Shown piece by piece: positions 1 to 11,800 of a DNA stretch of 64,000 nucleotides. Numbering within the stretch: the first letter of the stretch is position 1; every line of letters starts with the position of its first letter. The stretch lies in the NCBI GenBank assembly GCA_014526335.1, contig JACTAT010000004.1:2956306-3020305 (forward strand), written 5' to 3'. The translations under genes and the position numbers were made by a program. The stretch is from Chrysaora quinquecirrha. Taxonomy: Eukaryota > Cnidaria > Scyphozoa > Semaeostomeae > Pelagiidae. Below the pieces are notes generated by a model, which worked only from the letters and a program-made list of their open reading frames with translations, made no database searches and was not told the origin of the DNA.

Positions 1-387
1 TACACGCATTTTTTTTTTTGATAAGGAAGTTCGGCTCAGGCTCAGTACTGAAAATTCCTTAACTGACAGCCAAATTTGAGTACTCAGAATTCCTTAACAA
101 TTCCTTAACTTTTATACTTGTTTCTTTAAAATAAACCCAGGGACAAAGGAATAAAGGGACATGAAGGTGTCAGAAGACGAATAGAAATAAAAGCTAATTA
201 TACCATTGACAATAAGAGTGTTGCTTGCTCGTTTTATACATGTAAAGGATCAGCTTTATAAGACTTCATCATATTTAATCAAGTCAGATTCCTTAATAGT
301 CCCCGATCCAGTACTGGAATTCCTTAAGTTTTTGCCTGTCCGAGTACTACCTCTTATAAAGCACGTCCTTATAAAAAAATGCGTGTA
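1..387. mobile_element. MITE with TACACGCA terminal inverted repeats
   Basis: The first bases (TACACGCA, a T run, then ATAAGGA) return inverted at 364-387 (CTTATAAAAAAATGCGTGTA). The interior is full of TTCCTTAA motifs and has no credible coding frame. The outer TA could be the target duplication, as in Tc1/mariner-type MITEs. Similar ends occur at 1866, 17124, 23536 and 44628. The left flank is outside the window, so the target duplication cannot be checked. Confidence 0.65.
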
Positions 388-419
388 AAGCCTAACCCAA
401 GTCCCTGCTCTCGTCTGCA

Positions 420-735
420 AAAATTTCAACTTAAGACACAGTTGCCAACTAATCGGTGATTTTTTAAAACCAATTTATCGCAACAGACAAGTCGGCATCA
501 GGACTACTCCAACTAGTTATCAACTAGTCCCCTGTTGACCGAAACTAATCTGCGCACAGTTCCAGAGAAATGGGCATGTTCTATTTCTGTGATTAATTGA
601 CAACTGATCCTCGTCAGATGCAGGCGAAATGAGCGCTCTTGCAAGTTACGACCGCAATCAACTGCATCCTTTAAGTTCTGACTAATTGTTGACATGTCGA
701 CCTGAGTTAGCAGTTACAACTATTTGGCGTTAGCT
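420..735. repeat. Dispersed repeat, shared with 20998-21520
   Basis: This stretch holds phrases such as GTTGCCAACTAATCGGTGAT near its start and CAGTTACAACTATTTGGCG near its end. Related phrases bound 20998-21520 (TTATTGGTGATTTTTCGTGAC and CAGTAGTTACAACTAGTTGG). The two ends are roughly inverted versions of each other (AACTAG/TTG), which suggests a non-autonomous DNA transposon. Open frames here are short and have no family signature. The boundaries are approximate. Confidence 0.4.
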
Positions 736-765
736 CTATCCTATCGTAGGTCGGTAGGTAGACAT

Positions 766-943
766 ACACTTCCGTTCGAAAAGTTCGAGTGCAGTGATGG
801 ACATTTTCCCGCCGAAACTTAACAAGATAATGGCCGCATGACATCTGACTTTTAAAATGAAAATAATTTGGATTAGGCCCTTGGCCGCTGTTGGTGGCCA
901 TTTTTAAGCAACCCAACCGTTTAAACTTTTCGAACGGAAGTGT
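766..943. repeat. 20-bp perfect inverted repeat bounding 178 bp
   Basis: ACACTTCCGTTCGAAAAGTT at 766-785 recurs as its exact reverse complement at 924-943. The 138-bp interior is not palindromic. It may be a small MITE or a cruciform-forming repeat. The 92-codon open frame overlapping it on the minus strand has no recognisable domain. Confidence 0.55.
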
Positions 944-1865
944 AAGTCTGGCTTTAGGCCAAGAGAATACAGAAAAAATCGGCACGACTCGACGTCTGAC
1001 TAAATTGTCGTATCAAATGCCGGGCCTGTGCCGTGTCGGAATATTAGACTGTTTTAGCAACAGGACGTGACCGCTAATAAAAACGCCGGCCTAAAACCCA
1101 TGTCAAAAAACTGAACCTATGTATCTTTGAATAAATGTGATAATTACGAAGGTGTTTCATCAAGTACGAAAAGCGTTAAATTACAACTCGCAAAAATACG
1201 ACTCAATTGCGTAAACAAAATACAAAAATCTTAATCACGTACGCTATCACGATGTTATTTTAACAGTTGCTAGAAAAATCAACTAAGCAAAAAAGTTGAT
1301 TATTTCAAAATACTGAAATTAACATCGCTTTAAAACTAAAATGAAATTCAAAACAAAAAACAATTAGAGCTTTTCTAGACGACAAAACGTCAACACGGTG
1401 GGCTAAGACTAAGAAACTGTTTATGTAACAAATTTATATGAGCCATTTGTATTTTCTAGGCCATAATAAGATAGTTAAGACGGCGACAGAGTGTGAGATA
1501 TTCGAAATAAAAAGAAAGTTTTATTTTGTTTGTCTCCTGATGCGACGCTTTAATGTGTTTCGTATCTCAAATATTGAACCTTTTAGCCGTTCAGGGTATA
1601 CCGTTTTGTAAAAAAACCCCGAAAACGAAGCGTTCTGTGGAAGTTTTGAAAGTACTACTAATTCAACAGTATTTTTCATGAATGATCAGACAGCCAACGG
1701 GCATAAATACTTAAAACTGCTAATGAAATTCAAGAAAAAATTAAGATTAAGATTAAGATTAATTAATAGGCTAAAATTTCACCTTAGATCATATGAAACG
1801 CGTAGATACACACTGTAGTAGTTATAAGTAGGCAGAAAGTAATACATTTCGTTTCATACGTTAAC
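944..1865. other. Intergenic DNA, nothing recognised
   Basis: This is AT-rich sequence with no open frame of note on either strand, no splice-consistent exon and no repeat that I recognise, apart from a short AAGATT repetition near 1742-1760. Confidence 0.5.
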
Positions 1866-2357
1866 TACACGCAGTTGTTTTATAAGCAACTTCGCTCGGC
1901 CCTAGTTCCAAAAAGTGCTTATTTTTGGAGCTTTTATGGCCACCTTTTGGTAGCAAAAGTTGCTTAATATTTGCTTAATTTTAACTGTATCTTTTTGCCC
2001 TAAGAATAGTATAGAGGCTAGAAAAACAGCAAAATCTAACATTGCACAAAAAATGACTGGAATTATTTCTCCCTCTTGATATTGTTACCATTTGAGACTT
2101 GGTATTGAAAGTTAAACGGAAACCCCTCAATGAAATGCCTCACTTTGAAACACTCCGCTGATATGTGAGTTTTGACGATAAATGAATGGAAATAGCTTCT
2201 ATTTTGATCAATCCTCGATTGCTTGCAGTGATATAAATTATCAAAAATTTAAAAAGTTGCTTAGGTTTTTTGGCTGTCGTACAAAACGTTGCTTAAACTT
2301 TTAGGCCTTCTACATCTTGGTTGCTTATAAGCGATTGCTTATAAAAAACTTCGCGTA
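1866..2357. mobile_element. MITE with TACACGCAGTT ends and TTGCTTATAAG subterminal motifs
   Basis: The left end TACACGCAGTTGTTTTATAA is mirrored at the right end (2330-2357, TTATAAAAAACTTCGCGTA). The interior shares long near-identical phrases with 23536-24028, for example CTCGGCCCTAGTTCCAAAA and GGAAACCCCTCAATGAAATG, so the two are copies of one family of about 490 bp. The TA at each edge suits a TA target duplication. It has no coding capacity. Confidence 0.7.
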
Positions 2358-2374
2358 CTGAAACGTCGTGTGGC

Positions 2375-2485
2375 CAAACAAGGGGGATGTAATAGATAAG
2401 GGGGCATACTATGAATTGTCCATTGCGAGAGGGGGGCTTAATAGAGAAGGGGGCTTAAAAGAGAGGGAGGGGGCTTAATAAAGCT
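2375..2485. repeat. G-rich degenerate minisatellite
   Basis: Several runs of five or six G are spaced 15-20 bp apart, each followed by CTTAATA or CATACTA (GGGGGCTTAATAGAGAA type). The spacing would allow a G-quadruplex on the plus strand. C-rich sequence of similar style occurs near 24340-24400 and 28320-28400. Confidence 0.4.
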
Positions 2486-2730
2486 TCTTAATACAGCGTA
2501 TGTCGGTCGTAAGGTCAGTTTCAACTGTATCTGCACGAGGAGACAACACAGAAATTTCCAGCTGAAAACAGCTGCCACCTTAAGTTACCCTCAGCTGCTA
2601 AACTCAGAAATCAAATTGCTAAATTCTTACACAGCTATAGGAAGGGCTCGCCTAACCTTCGACAGAGGTTTTGAATATCCGCCCTTTCGATGTTTACATT
2701 TTGCTAGAAAGGTTATTTCACCAGTGTCAG

Positions 2731-2847
2731 AATTAATCACGGGGACTATCCCATATTATTCAAGTGATTAATTTGGGCAAATCCCAGTTCAAGCTATTGT
2801 TTTTGCATGTTGAAATGTGTGCTTTGTGATTAATCTGGGAACATCCC
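2731..2847 (+). repeat. Left terminal inverted repeat of the KDZ transposon
   Basis: Three motif copies are visible: ATTAATCACGGGGACTATCC at 2732, GTGATTAATTTGGGCAAATC at 2764 and GTGATTAATCTGGGAACATC at 2826. The reverse complement of 15315-15432 shows the same three-part order and similar spacing. Each motif combines a TAAT core with a GGG-ATCCC arm. Identity between the TIRs is partial, so the element is old or its TIRs are naturally degenerate. Confidence 0.8.
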
Positions 2848-2986
2848 TATAGAAACTGGAAACAAACACCACATGGCTGTCTGCTTTTGTTCGCTCATGA
2901 AGGCGCGAAATATCAAGCGGCCATCTTGTTGCGAGCAGTTGCTGTGAGGACGTGTTTTTGGTGCTTCGTGCCGTGCTTCGATAAAA

Positions 2987-5584
2987 ATGGCTGCTCGCAA
3001 ATTCACAGATGCCCAAGTTTCTCTGTTGGAACTAGAATTCAATGGTGGGTTATGTTCAACTTCGTTGAAAAAGTTTGGGGATCGGATTAATTCTCTCGCT
3101 GAACGCACTGGACTTCGCGAAAGTGATGTCCAGTGCTGGATAAATAACAGAAAACGGGGTCCTGCTCCTTCTTGCTTTCAAGAAGAAGAGATCGGTCTTC
3201 AACAACCAGCAAAAAAGCCGCTAATTGCAGCAAAGATAAAGAGAAGACCTTCGGGTTATAATTTATTCTCTGGGAACATTTTTGCTAATGGTGAGTTAAT
3301 TTTTTGTTGATTTCAATTTCTTTCTTTCCTATCTAGTTAGTCGTCTTTATTTAGGCCTAATAAAGCCGAGATTGGCTGGTCTGTGTTGTGCAGAGAGGCA
3401 CTTGGCTCTTCATATCACCTAATTGCTTGTTATTTAATGTAATTTTGCAGAGCTACGTGGATACTCAAACAAAGAAAAAAATTCAATGGCAAGCCAGCGC
3501 TGGAAGGATATGTCAGAGCAAGAAAGATCTGACTGGAATGACCGGGCTGAACAGCAAGAGAGGCCATCGTTGGAAGATTTGAGTGAAGTACAAAAAAAGA
3601 AGCTGGTTGATGGTATTCTTCATAGAATAGATTGTGAGGTGAGTTTTTTCATCTAAGTTTGCTTTTAATAATTTTTGTAATATTAATTCAACAATGTTTT
3701 TTCTACATGCAGTGGTCCTTTCATTTCACTCTGACAGTGAATATTATACAAATGTACACCCTTAAAATATATATATGTGTGTTTGTGTGTGTGTGTGTGT
3801 GTGTAAAAATTACACCTGTGGTTGTTATTAATTTGCGAGAAAATCAAAAGCCTTTATAATCCACACAAATACCCTTCTTTGCAGATGCAGACTTTGACAC
3901 AATATGGAGGGAGAGGAATCGCACTCATCCTCAGACCATATGACCAAAAATTGATATTGTCATCAACAACTGCTGACCAAACTTTTCTAATGAATAACAA
4001 AGATATTGTCAGGCGTTTTTCAGAATTTGCTGGTGAGTAGCCTATATTAATAGAATCACAACAATTGAATTTTTGTTGCAATTTTTTTCAGGATAATAAA
4101 GTCAAACTATTTAACAGGTAGCTTATTCTGTTGCTACTATCTATATATTACACAAACTTCAAGCAGTATTCTTGGGGTCCAAATGATATGGTTACCTGGT
4201 AATGATATGGTTATGTTTTTATCATTGGTTTTTTTCAAACTCTTGATAGAATGCTCAATTGCATCAATTGAAATATTTGGATATTGGTTCTTAACAAATT
4301 TTTCCCTTCACCGTGTGCACATTTTCTTGTAATTGTTAATTCAGTCATGGCCAGTTATTTTCAAAACCACTACTAGTCACTGCAATATGATTTGAAGTTC
4401 ATGTGTCTAATCCACTTATAATCCAGCAAGCTCTTGGTGTCAAGCCATGGCTCTGATATTGTTAGTTCATCTACATATGAGATTCTAGCAGCTGCTGCTA
4501 AACATACCATTTCATTGTCACATTATCTTATTTTGTAGGAAACAAAGATACTCAGGATATAACAGTGAAAACTATTCAGTCAATTTTGAATGAGAAATAC
4601 AGTAAGTATGCATTTTACCATAAATTTGTCATTTACTGCATAAACAAGATACTTGTATTGTTTACCTTACAATTTTCTTTTTATCTCTTATCTGTCTTGA
4701 TATTGGTAATATATTTTATATTTTTGCATCTTGGCTGCAATGGCAACTCCAATCATTTCAGGAGAAGTAGTTTACCTGATCCAATCTTATTGTCATTTGA
4801 AAATTATTAATTGTTTCTTTAATTCTCCTCTGTAACCACAGGATCAGTCTTTGACAAAGTGAGTGTGGAATACTCAAAATATGAAACAAAGTTTCTTGTG
4901 GAAGGATGGCCAGACAATGTACCATTTCGCCAGCCAAGCAAACTTGGCAATGCTCAGCTTCATATGGTTTACCAAGCAAGAGATAAAATCCTTTTCCAGC
5001 CAATCACACTGACACAACCCACAAGAAGTGGAGAGGGGGCACAAATTGAAAATGTAGAGATAGAGGCACAAATTGAAAACATTGAGACGGATATAGAACT
5101 TCAAAATGTAGAGCCACAAGAAATAATAAATCACTTAGAAGATATAATCAGTCAGCAAGATGCTCAAAATGTCTATAGCAATAAACAAGAAGCTACAATC
5201 TCTTGTGCTCCAAAACAAAAAGCAAAGAGAAATTCATTTGTAAAGAAAGGTGATGTGATTCCAGTTCTTGCACCCCAACAAGATGAAACTTGCTTTTGGT
5301 TGTTTTGGTGTGCAAGTAAAGTTAAAACAACGGGAGTAATTAATGGTAAATGGCTAGATAGGGCTGGGGGCAACTTGGAGTTCAGACTTCTGCCAGAACA
5401 GACATCAACAGCAGAAAGCTGTGTCTTATGGAATCCAAGCCAAAATAAAAGAGAAGTACTTTCAGAAGACAGCTTCGAATTCAAAGATTCAAAGAAAGGA
5501 ATTTTCAAGATATCAACTGCAGCTTACAATTTTCTCAATACACTGGCCCGCTCTCAGACTGGACACCTCTTAGATCAAATTTGA
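2987..5584 (+). CDS. KDZ-transposon accessory protein with homeodomain-like and HMG-box domains
   Basis: There are five exons: 2987-3290, 3451-3638, 3885-4032, 4539-4601 and 4842-5584. All have GT-AG borders and matching phases, giving 481 residues. Residues about 5-60 form a divergent homeodomain with FTDAQVSLLELEF in helix 1 and a recognition helix containing VQCWINNRKRG (Trp and Asn of the WFxN core kept, the Arg position replaced by Lys). Residues about 85-140, spanning exons 1-2, fit an HMG box (RPSGYNLFSGN, then MASQRWKDMSEQERSDW). The middle is Gln/Glu-rich. The last 110 residues (PVLAPQQDETCFWLFWCASK onward) look like a small beta-barrel or SH3-like fold, which is inference from the residue pattern. 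The start Met lies 140 bp inside the TIR and in frame with the domain. It is probably nuclear and DNA binding. No exact family is recognised. Confidence 0.8.
3769..3805. repeat. TG microsatellite
   Basis: A run of TATATATGTGTGTTTG followed by uninterrupted TG repeats lies within intron 2 of the accessory gene. It is a simple-sequence repeat with no sign of function. Confidence 0.8.
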
Positions 5585-5804
5585 CATAAAACATACTACG
5601 AATGAACGTTTCTCAATATTTTTTCATTCCTTCATGCTTTAGTACAGTAAGATTTTATTAAAGATTTGTTGACACAAGAGTTTAATTTTCTTTCACAACC
5701 TTCCTCGAAAGTGCAGATAGAATTTTTGCTCCTATTACAGTCATCCCAACAAGGATCAAACATCCCGTACAAAACATGAAAAACTTCAACAGTGTCTCAA
5801 TACC

Positions 5805-8516
5805 ATAATACGCCGATTTGACGAATAATTTTGAATAACTCTAAATGTTGGGTCACATTTTAGTCGATATGAAAAACAAGAATATTCATGCCATTAAGCC
5901 CTAAAACACCGAAATGTCGCATAATTTTGGAAAAATCCCTAATTTCGGGTCGCATTTTTGATAAAATGAGACTATCGATATGAAAAACAGGAATATTCAT
6001 GCCATTAAGCCCTAAAACACCGAAATGTCGCATGATTTTGGAAAAATCCCTAATTTCGGGTCGCATTTTGGATAAAATGAGACTATCGATATGAAAAACA
6101 GGAATATTCATGCCAATAAGCCCTAAAACACCGAAATGTCGCATGATTTTGGAAAAATCCCTAATTTCGGGTCGCATTTTGGATAAAATGAGACTATCGA
6201 TATGAAAAACAGGAATATTCATGCCATTAAGCCCTAAAACACCGAAATGTCGCATGATTTTGGAAAAATCCCTAATTTCAGGTCGCATTTTGGATAAAAT
6301 GAGACTATCGATATGAAAAACAGGAATATTCATGCCATTAAGCCCTAAAACACCGAAATGTCGCATGATTTTGGAAAAATCCCTAATTTCGGGTCGCATT
6401 TTGGATAAAATGAGACTATCGATATGAAAAACAGGAATATTCATGCCAATAAGCCCTAAAACACCGAAATGTCGCATGATTTTGGAAAAATCCCTAATTT
6501 CGGGTCGCATTTTGGATAAAATGAGACTATCGATATGAAAAACAGGAATATTCATGCCAATAAGCCCTAAAACACCGAAATGTCGCATGATTTTGGAAAA
6601 ATCCCTAATTTCGGGTCGCATTTTGGATAAAATGAGACTATCGATATGAAAACAGGAATATTCATGCCATTAAGCCTAAAACACCGAAATGTCGCATGAT
6701 TTTGGAAAATCCCTAATTTCGGGTCGCATTTTGGATAAAATGAGACTATCGATATGAAAAACAGGAATATTCATGCCATTAAGCCCTAAAACACCGAAAT
6801 GTCGCATGATTTTGGAAAAATCCCAAATTTCGGGTCGCATTTTGGATAAAATGAGACTATGAATATGAAAAACAGGAATATTCATGGCATTAAGCCCTAA
6901 AACACCGAAATGTCGCATGATTTTGGAAAAATCCCAAATTTCGGGTCGCATTTTGGATAAAATGAGACTATCGATATGAAAAACAGGAATATTCATGCCA
7001 ATAAGCCCTAAAACACCGAAATGTCGCATAATTTTGGAAAAATCCCTAATTTCGGGTCGCATTTTGGATAAAATGAGACTATCGATATGAAAAACAGGAA
7101 TATTCATGCCATTAAGCCCTAAAACACCGAAATGTCGCATGATTTTGGAAAAATCCCTAATTTCGGGTCGCATTTTGGATAAAATGAGACTATCGATATG
7201 AAAAACAGGAATATTCATGCCATTAAGCCCTAAAACACCGAAATGTCGCATGATTTTGGAAAAATCCCTAATTTCGGGTCGCATTTTGGATAAAATGAGA
7301 CTATCGATATGAAAAACAGGAATATTCATGCCATTAAGCCCTAAAACACCGAAATGTCGCATGATTTTGGAAAAATCCCAAATTTCGGGTCGCATTTTGG
7401 ATAAAATGAGACTATCGATATGAAAAACAGGAATATTCATGCCATTAAGCCCTAAAACACCGAAATGTCGCATGATTTTGGAAAATCCCTAATTTCGGGT
7501 CGCATTTTGGATAAAATGAGACTATCGATATGAAAAACAGGAATATTCATGCCATTAAGCCCTAAAACACCGAAATGTCGCATAATTTTGGAAAAATCCC
7601 TAATTTCGGGTCGCATTTTGGATAAAATGAGACTATCGATATGAAAACAGGAATATTCATGCCATTAAGCCCTAAAACACCGAAATGTCGCATGATTTTG
7701 GAAAAATCCCTAATTTCGGGTCGCATTTTGGATAAAATGAGACTATCGATATGAAAAACAGGAATATTCATGCCATTAAGCCCTAAAACACCGAAATGTC
7801 GCATGATTTTGGAAAAATCCCTAATTTCGGGTCGCATTTTGGATAAAATGAGACTATCGATATGAAAAACAGGAATATTCATGCCATTAAGCCCTAAAAC
7901 ACCGAAATGTCGCATGATTTTGGAAAAATCCCTAATTTCGGGTCGCATTTTGGATAAAATGAGACTATCGATATGAAAAACAGGAATATTCATGCCATTA
8001 AGCCCTAAAACACCGAAATGTCGCATGATTTTGGAAAAATCCCTAATTTCGGGTCGCATTTTGGATAAAATGAGACTATCGATATGAAAAACAGGAATAT
8101 TCATGCCATTAAGCCCTAAAACACCGAAATGTCGCATGATTTTGGAAAAATCCCTAATTTCGGGTCGCATTTTGGATAAAATGAGACTATCGATATGAAT
8201 AACAAGAATATTCATGCCATTAAGCCCTAAAACACCGAAATGTCGCATGATTTTGGAAAAATCCCTAATTTCGGGTCGCATTTTGGATAAAATGAGACTA
8301 TCGATATGAAAAACAGAAATATTCATGCCAATAAGCCCTAAAACATCGAAATGTCGCATGATTTTGAAAAAATCCCTAATTTCGGGTCGCATTTTGGATA
8401 AAATGAGACTATCGATATGAAAGACCAGAATATCAATGTGAATAAGCCTTAAAGCACTGATTTGTCGCATGATATTTGCAAAATTCCTACTTTTTGGTAA
8501 CATTTTGGGCAATGTC
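5805..8516. repeat. 111-bp satellite array, about 23 copies, inside the KDZ transposon
   Basis: The unit starts at the phrase CGATATGAAAAACAGGAATA and recurs every 111 bp from about 5865 to 8413. Copies are nearly identical in the centre. The outermost copies (5805-5865 and 8413-8516) are degenerate, as expected from unequal exchange. Recurring variants are CCAATAAG against CCATTAAG, and CCCAAATT against CCCTAATT. One-base deletions occur near 6645, 6676, 6706, 7480 and 7645. Because 111 is 37 codons, the minus strand stays open over several copies (a repeating MRPEIRDFSKIMRHFGVLGL peptide). The frame breaks at those deletions, and no gene structure supports translation. The array separates the converging 3' ends of the two transposon genes. 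Confidence 0.95.
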
Positions 8517-8819
8517 AAATATCACAATGAAATCTCCAGATTCTTATGTCTGCTAGACCCAAGATGCTTGTTTTCGCATTATTTTCCAGAATCATTGATT
8601 TACTCTAGCCTTATTAATAGCCAAGGAGAATACACAAAAAAATAATCGAAAGAGTGGAGGTTTTTAATGTAGCTACTGTATGTGTATAGGTAATGTATTT
8701 TAACATATCATGTCACAATTGGGAATATAATGTGAAAGTAAGAAAATGTTCTATGACGGTATCTCAATTAAATATACAGTACACGATTAAATAATATCAA
8801 AAAGGTCAAAGTTCAAGCA
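8517..8819. other. Gap between satellite array and transposase stop codon
   Basis: AT-rich, no open frame and no repeat recognised. It is probably the 3' untranslated region and terminator of the minus-strand transposase gene. Confidence 0.4.
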
Positions 8820-11800
8820 TTAATATTCAAAAAGGTCAAAGTCAGTTTCTTCAATAAAATCTCCAGATTCTGAGGATATTTCATCATCCGTATCGTCTAC
8901 CAGCTCATCATTCACACTGTTCTGCAAAGTGGTTTCTTCACCTCTAATTGTAGTATTAGTGCTTTGCACAATTTTTCTTATTTCTTCGATATTTAGTTGA
9001 AGATTTTCCTGAAAAAAATTAGGTCTTTCAAGCAATGCTATAGCATCAGCCAAAGTGATTGTGGTAGCAGACAGTTCTTCGGTCAGGAGAGCTTTTGCCC
9101 CAACATGATACCTTGTTTCTTGGTCGTACGATTCAGCTGCATATATCAAATTCTCACGCTTACAGACCAAGAAGTCGAGAAGGTTTTGAGCGTCGTTTTT
9201 CAGGATATCGATTTCCTCTGACGATCTTTCCCATGTCAAATACAGGTCTACTGCTTTGACTTTCAGACAAGTCGGGACTGAATCACCAGGCTCCATATTA
9301 TTAAGCATAGCACTGTTGTGATATATTGCACTATCGATGTTAAATGCTTCATCCTGGTCAATTTTCATATTCCTTAAGCTTGGAACATATTTGGCCATGT
9401 ATACTATCTTCCTGTTGTAAGGTTTCAACAGCTTTTGAATCGACGCGACTTTTTGGTTGATTGCTTTCGACAATGACTTTGCCAGTTTTTGCCCAGCTGT
9501 AAACAAAAAATAAAATAAATGTCAAACATATTCTTTAAAATTTGATATATGTCATATATACTATAATATTTCAATTCACTGAAACTTTGCTCAAAATTCA
9601 TTTAACGTCAAACAAAGTAAGCACAAAAGTTACACATGTTAATAATTAGCTGGTAGATTTCGGCTATGACTCTCCATTCATTCTTAAATTTTAGCAAGTT
9701 TGAGCTTAAAATTCATAAAATATATATTCGCATTGAAAAAATACGAGCAAGTGTGCAACTTTAGCATAATTTAGAAGTCTTAGTTTGTAGTCGACTAAAG
9801 CTAGCTCAAGAACCTATCTGGTCCAGTTGCATAAGAATCTACAAAAAGCAATAGAAGTGGAATGGAATTATGCATAAAAGTTTAACAAACCAGCATGTTT
9901 CCTTTTAAGGTTTAATAAGAACGTGCGTTCAAAAGCAACACTCCGGATACTCTTTATGATGTTTTCTCGTTCTTCAGTTACAATTTCTTTAAGGATAGGC
10001 CTCACACTCTGTAAACCAAGTTCCCATCTTTTCTGGACTCTGTGCTTTTTTCGAAAGCTTTAAGATCTTTTCTGATCTGCAAAATAGCAATGCTATTTTA
10101 GTGATAAAGCAAACGAATTAGAATACACACAGTAAGGTATTTAGAAAGATATGGGAATACATACAAAATAACAAACCATTGACTTACTTTTTTAAACAAG
10201 CAACACTTTGAACTACTTCTCCTTCTGACACATTTTCGATCATAAGAATTTGCCTGCAAGAAAAAAGTTCATTAAGTAGCAATTACTAGGTTTGAGGTCT
10301 GCATACAAGCCGGATGAAAAAGAAGCAACCCAGAACAGTTGAGAATACAAACCTTAACTCTCTGTTTGAGAGAATCATGCTGACATATTCTTTCTGCCAT
10401 GATATTGTTTGTTCATTAATTACATCTGCAAAATCAACAAGATTTAAACACACATATATACATATCTCTTCCGAACTGGAGGAGAGCCTTTGGCTGTATG
10501 ACTTGGAGAGTTAATCAGTGATTTCATTGAGCTCTATAGCTCAGTGGAAACGTCGTTGGCTCTCTGGTCATGCAGTCCAGGTTTGAATCCCATCTACTGT
10601 GGTAGGCCACTTGTGGAAAAATCTATCCTAGTGTTCGCCATTCATGAAAAATATATATCGTCCAAACTTTATTCTGAACTATCAACTAAGGGAAACACTG
10701 CTCGTTTTTTGTAAGAACACTTGGCTTCATTTTCAGCCTGCCTATTTCTTATTTTTGGAGCGATTTTTAACCATTTTTCACCCCTCACCCTAGCTTCATG
10801 CTGGTGAACTTTGCTTGTAATTATTTCAAATATTTTCGGAGAAAGCAAACAAATTTGACCTTATTTTCTTCTAATAAAAAAACGTGTAATTCATTCCAAA
10901 TATGCATAGTCAAAAGAGCAATAACTTACCTTGCTCAGGCAAAGTTTGATTTTTCTGCTCTTGAACCCATTTCTTGACGATAATCAACCCATCTTCAATT
11001 GTAATGACTGTAAAATGAATGGCAGCTTTCAGTCGGTTTTAACAGCAAAACATAAAGTTGTGGTTGAATGTGCACTTTGAGGACAATGAAATGTATGTAT
11101 ATGCAATAATATGAAATCACTTTACTCACCAGGTATAGGCAAAGAGAAAATTAATGATTGTAAGGCTTGCCAGGATTCCAGCTGCACTTTTTTTGTTCTC
11201 TCAAGTCTTTTGCAAAGTAGTGCAGCTATTTGAAACAAAATTCATGGCATAAAGCATTTCCATATTTCAGACCAACAATAGTAAGTGGAATCATTCAAAC
11301 ACAACAAAAGAAATGTCTGATTCAGATTAAGAAAATGGAAATGTTGCTAAATGAATAAAATAATAATTACGTAGTTTTTTAGCTGTCTTGCGTCCATAAT
11401 ACAAGAGTGCATCAGTCAACAGATCTTGTCTGTCAGCTGCTCTCATCTCCTTGGTTATTGTGCTAAAGAATCTGAGATATGACCATAGACGTTCACATTG
11501 TTCACCATCTGCCAGTCCATTGCCATGGCAATACTTGGAGCCAAACTGCACCTTTAATAAAAACCACAAATAATCTTTACATTAAAAGGATTTCTGTTTT
11601 ATAGAATTTGAAGACAATTATAATGAACAAGACAATTGAAATGATATGAAACAAAAAAGAATGTTGCAAAAGACTGCAAAATAAGAATAAGGAGAACCAA
11701 TATAGCTGAATTCATTTCCCTATACTTTTTGAGATCTTACCTGACAAGATGGGCGATGTGCATAAGTGTGAAATGCAGGCAATGCAAGGTCAATCTTGCT

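Noticed and set aside
2731..2740. AATTAATCA as target-site duplication of the KDZ element
   Set aside because: The matching sequence at the right end is its reverse complement, so it belongs to the inverted repeat, not to a direct duplication.
5805..8516. CRISPR-like array
   Set aside because: The repeats are contiguous 111-bp tandem copies without unique spacers, in a eukaryotic genome.
5860..8518. Long minus-strand open frames with a 37-residue repeated peptide
   Set aside because: They are the reading of the 111-bp satellite. One-base deletions break the frame, no splice signals or gene context support them, and the unit merely happens to be divisible by three.
10530..10590. A functional tRNA gene
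   Set aside because: A and B box-like sequences are present but no acceptor stem or clover-leaf can be formed. The flanks match a SINE family found many times in the window.
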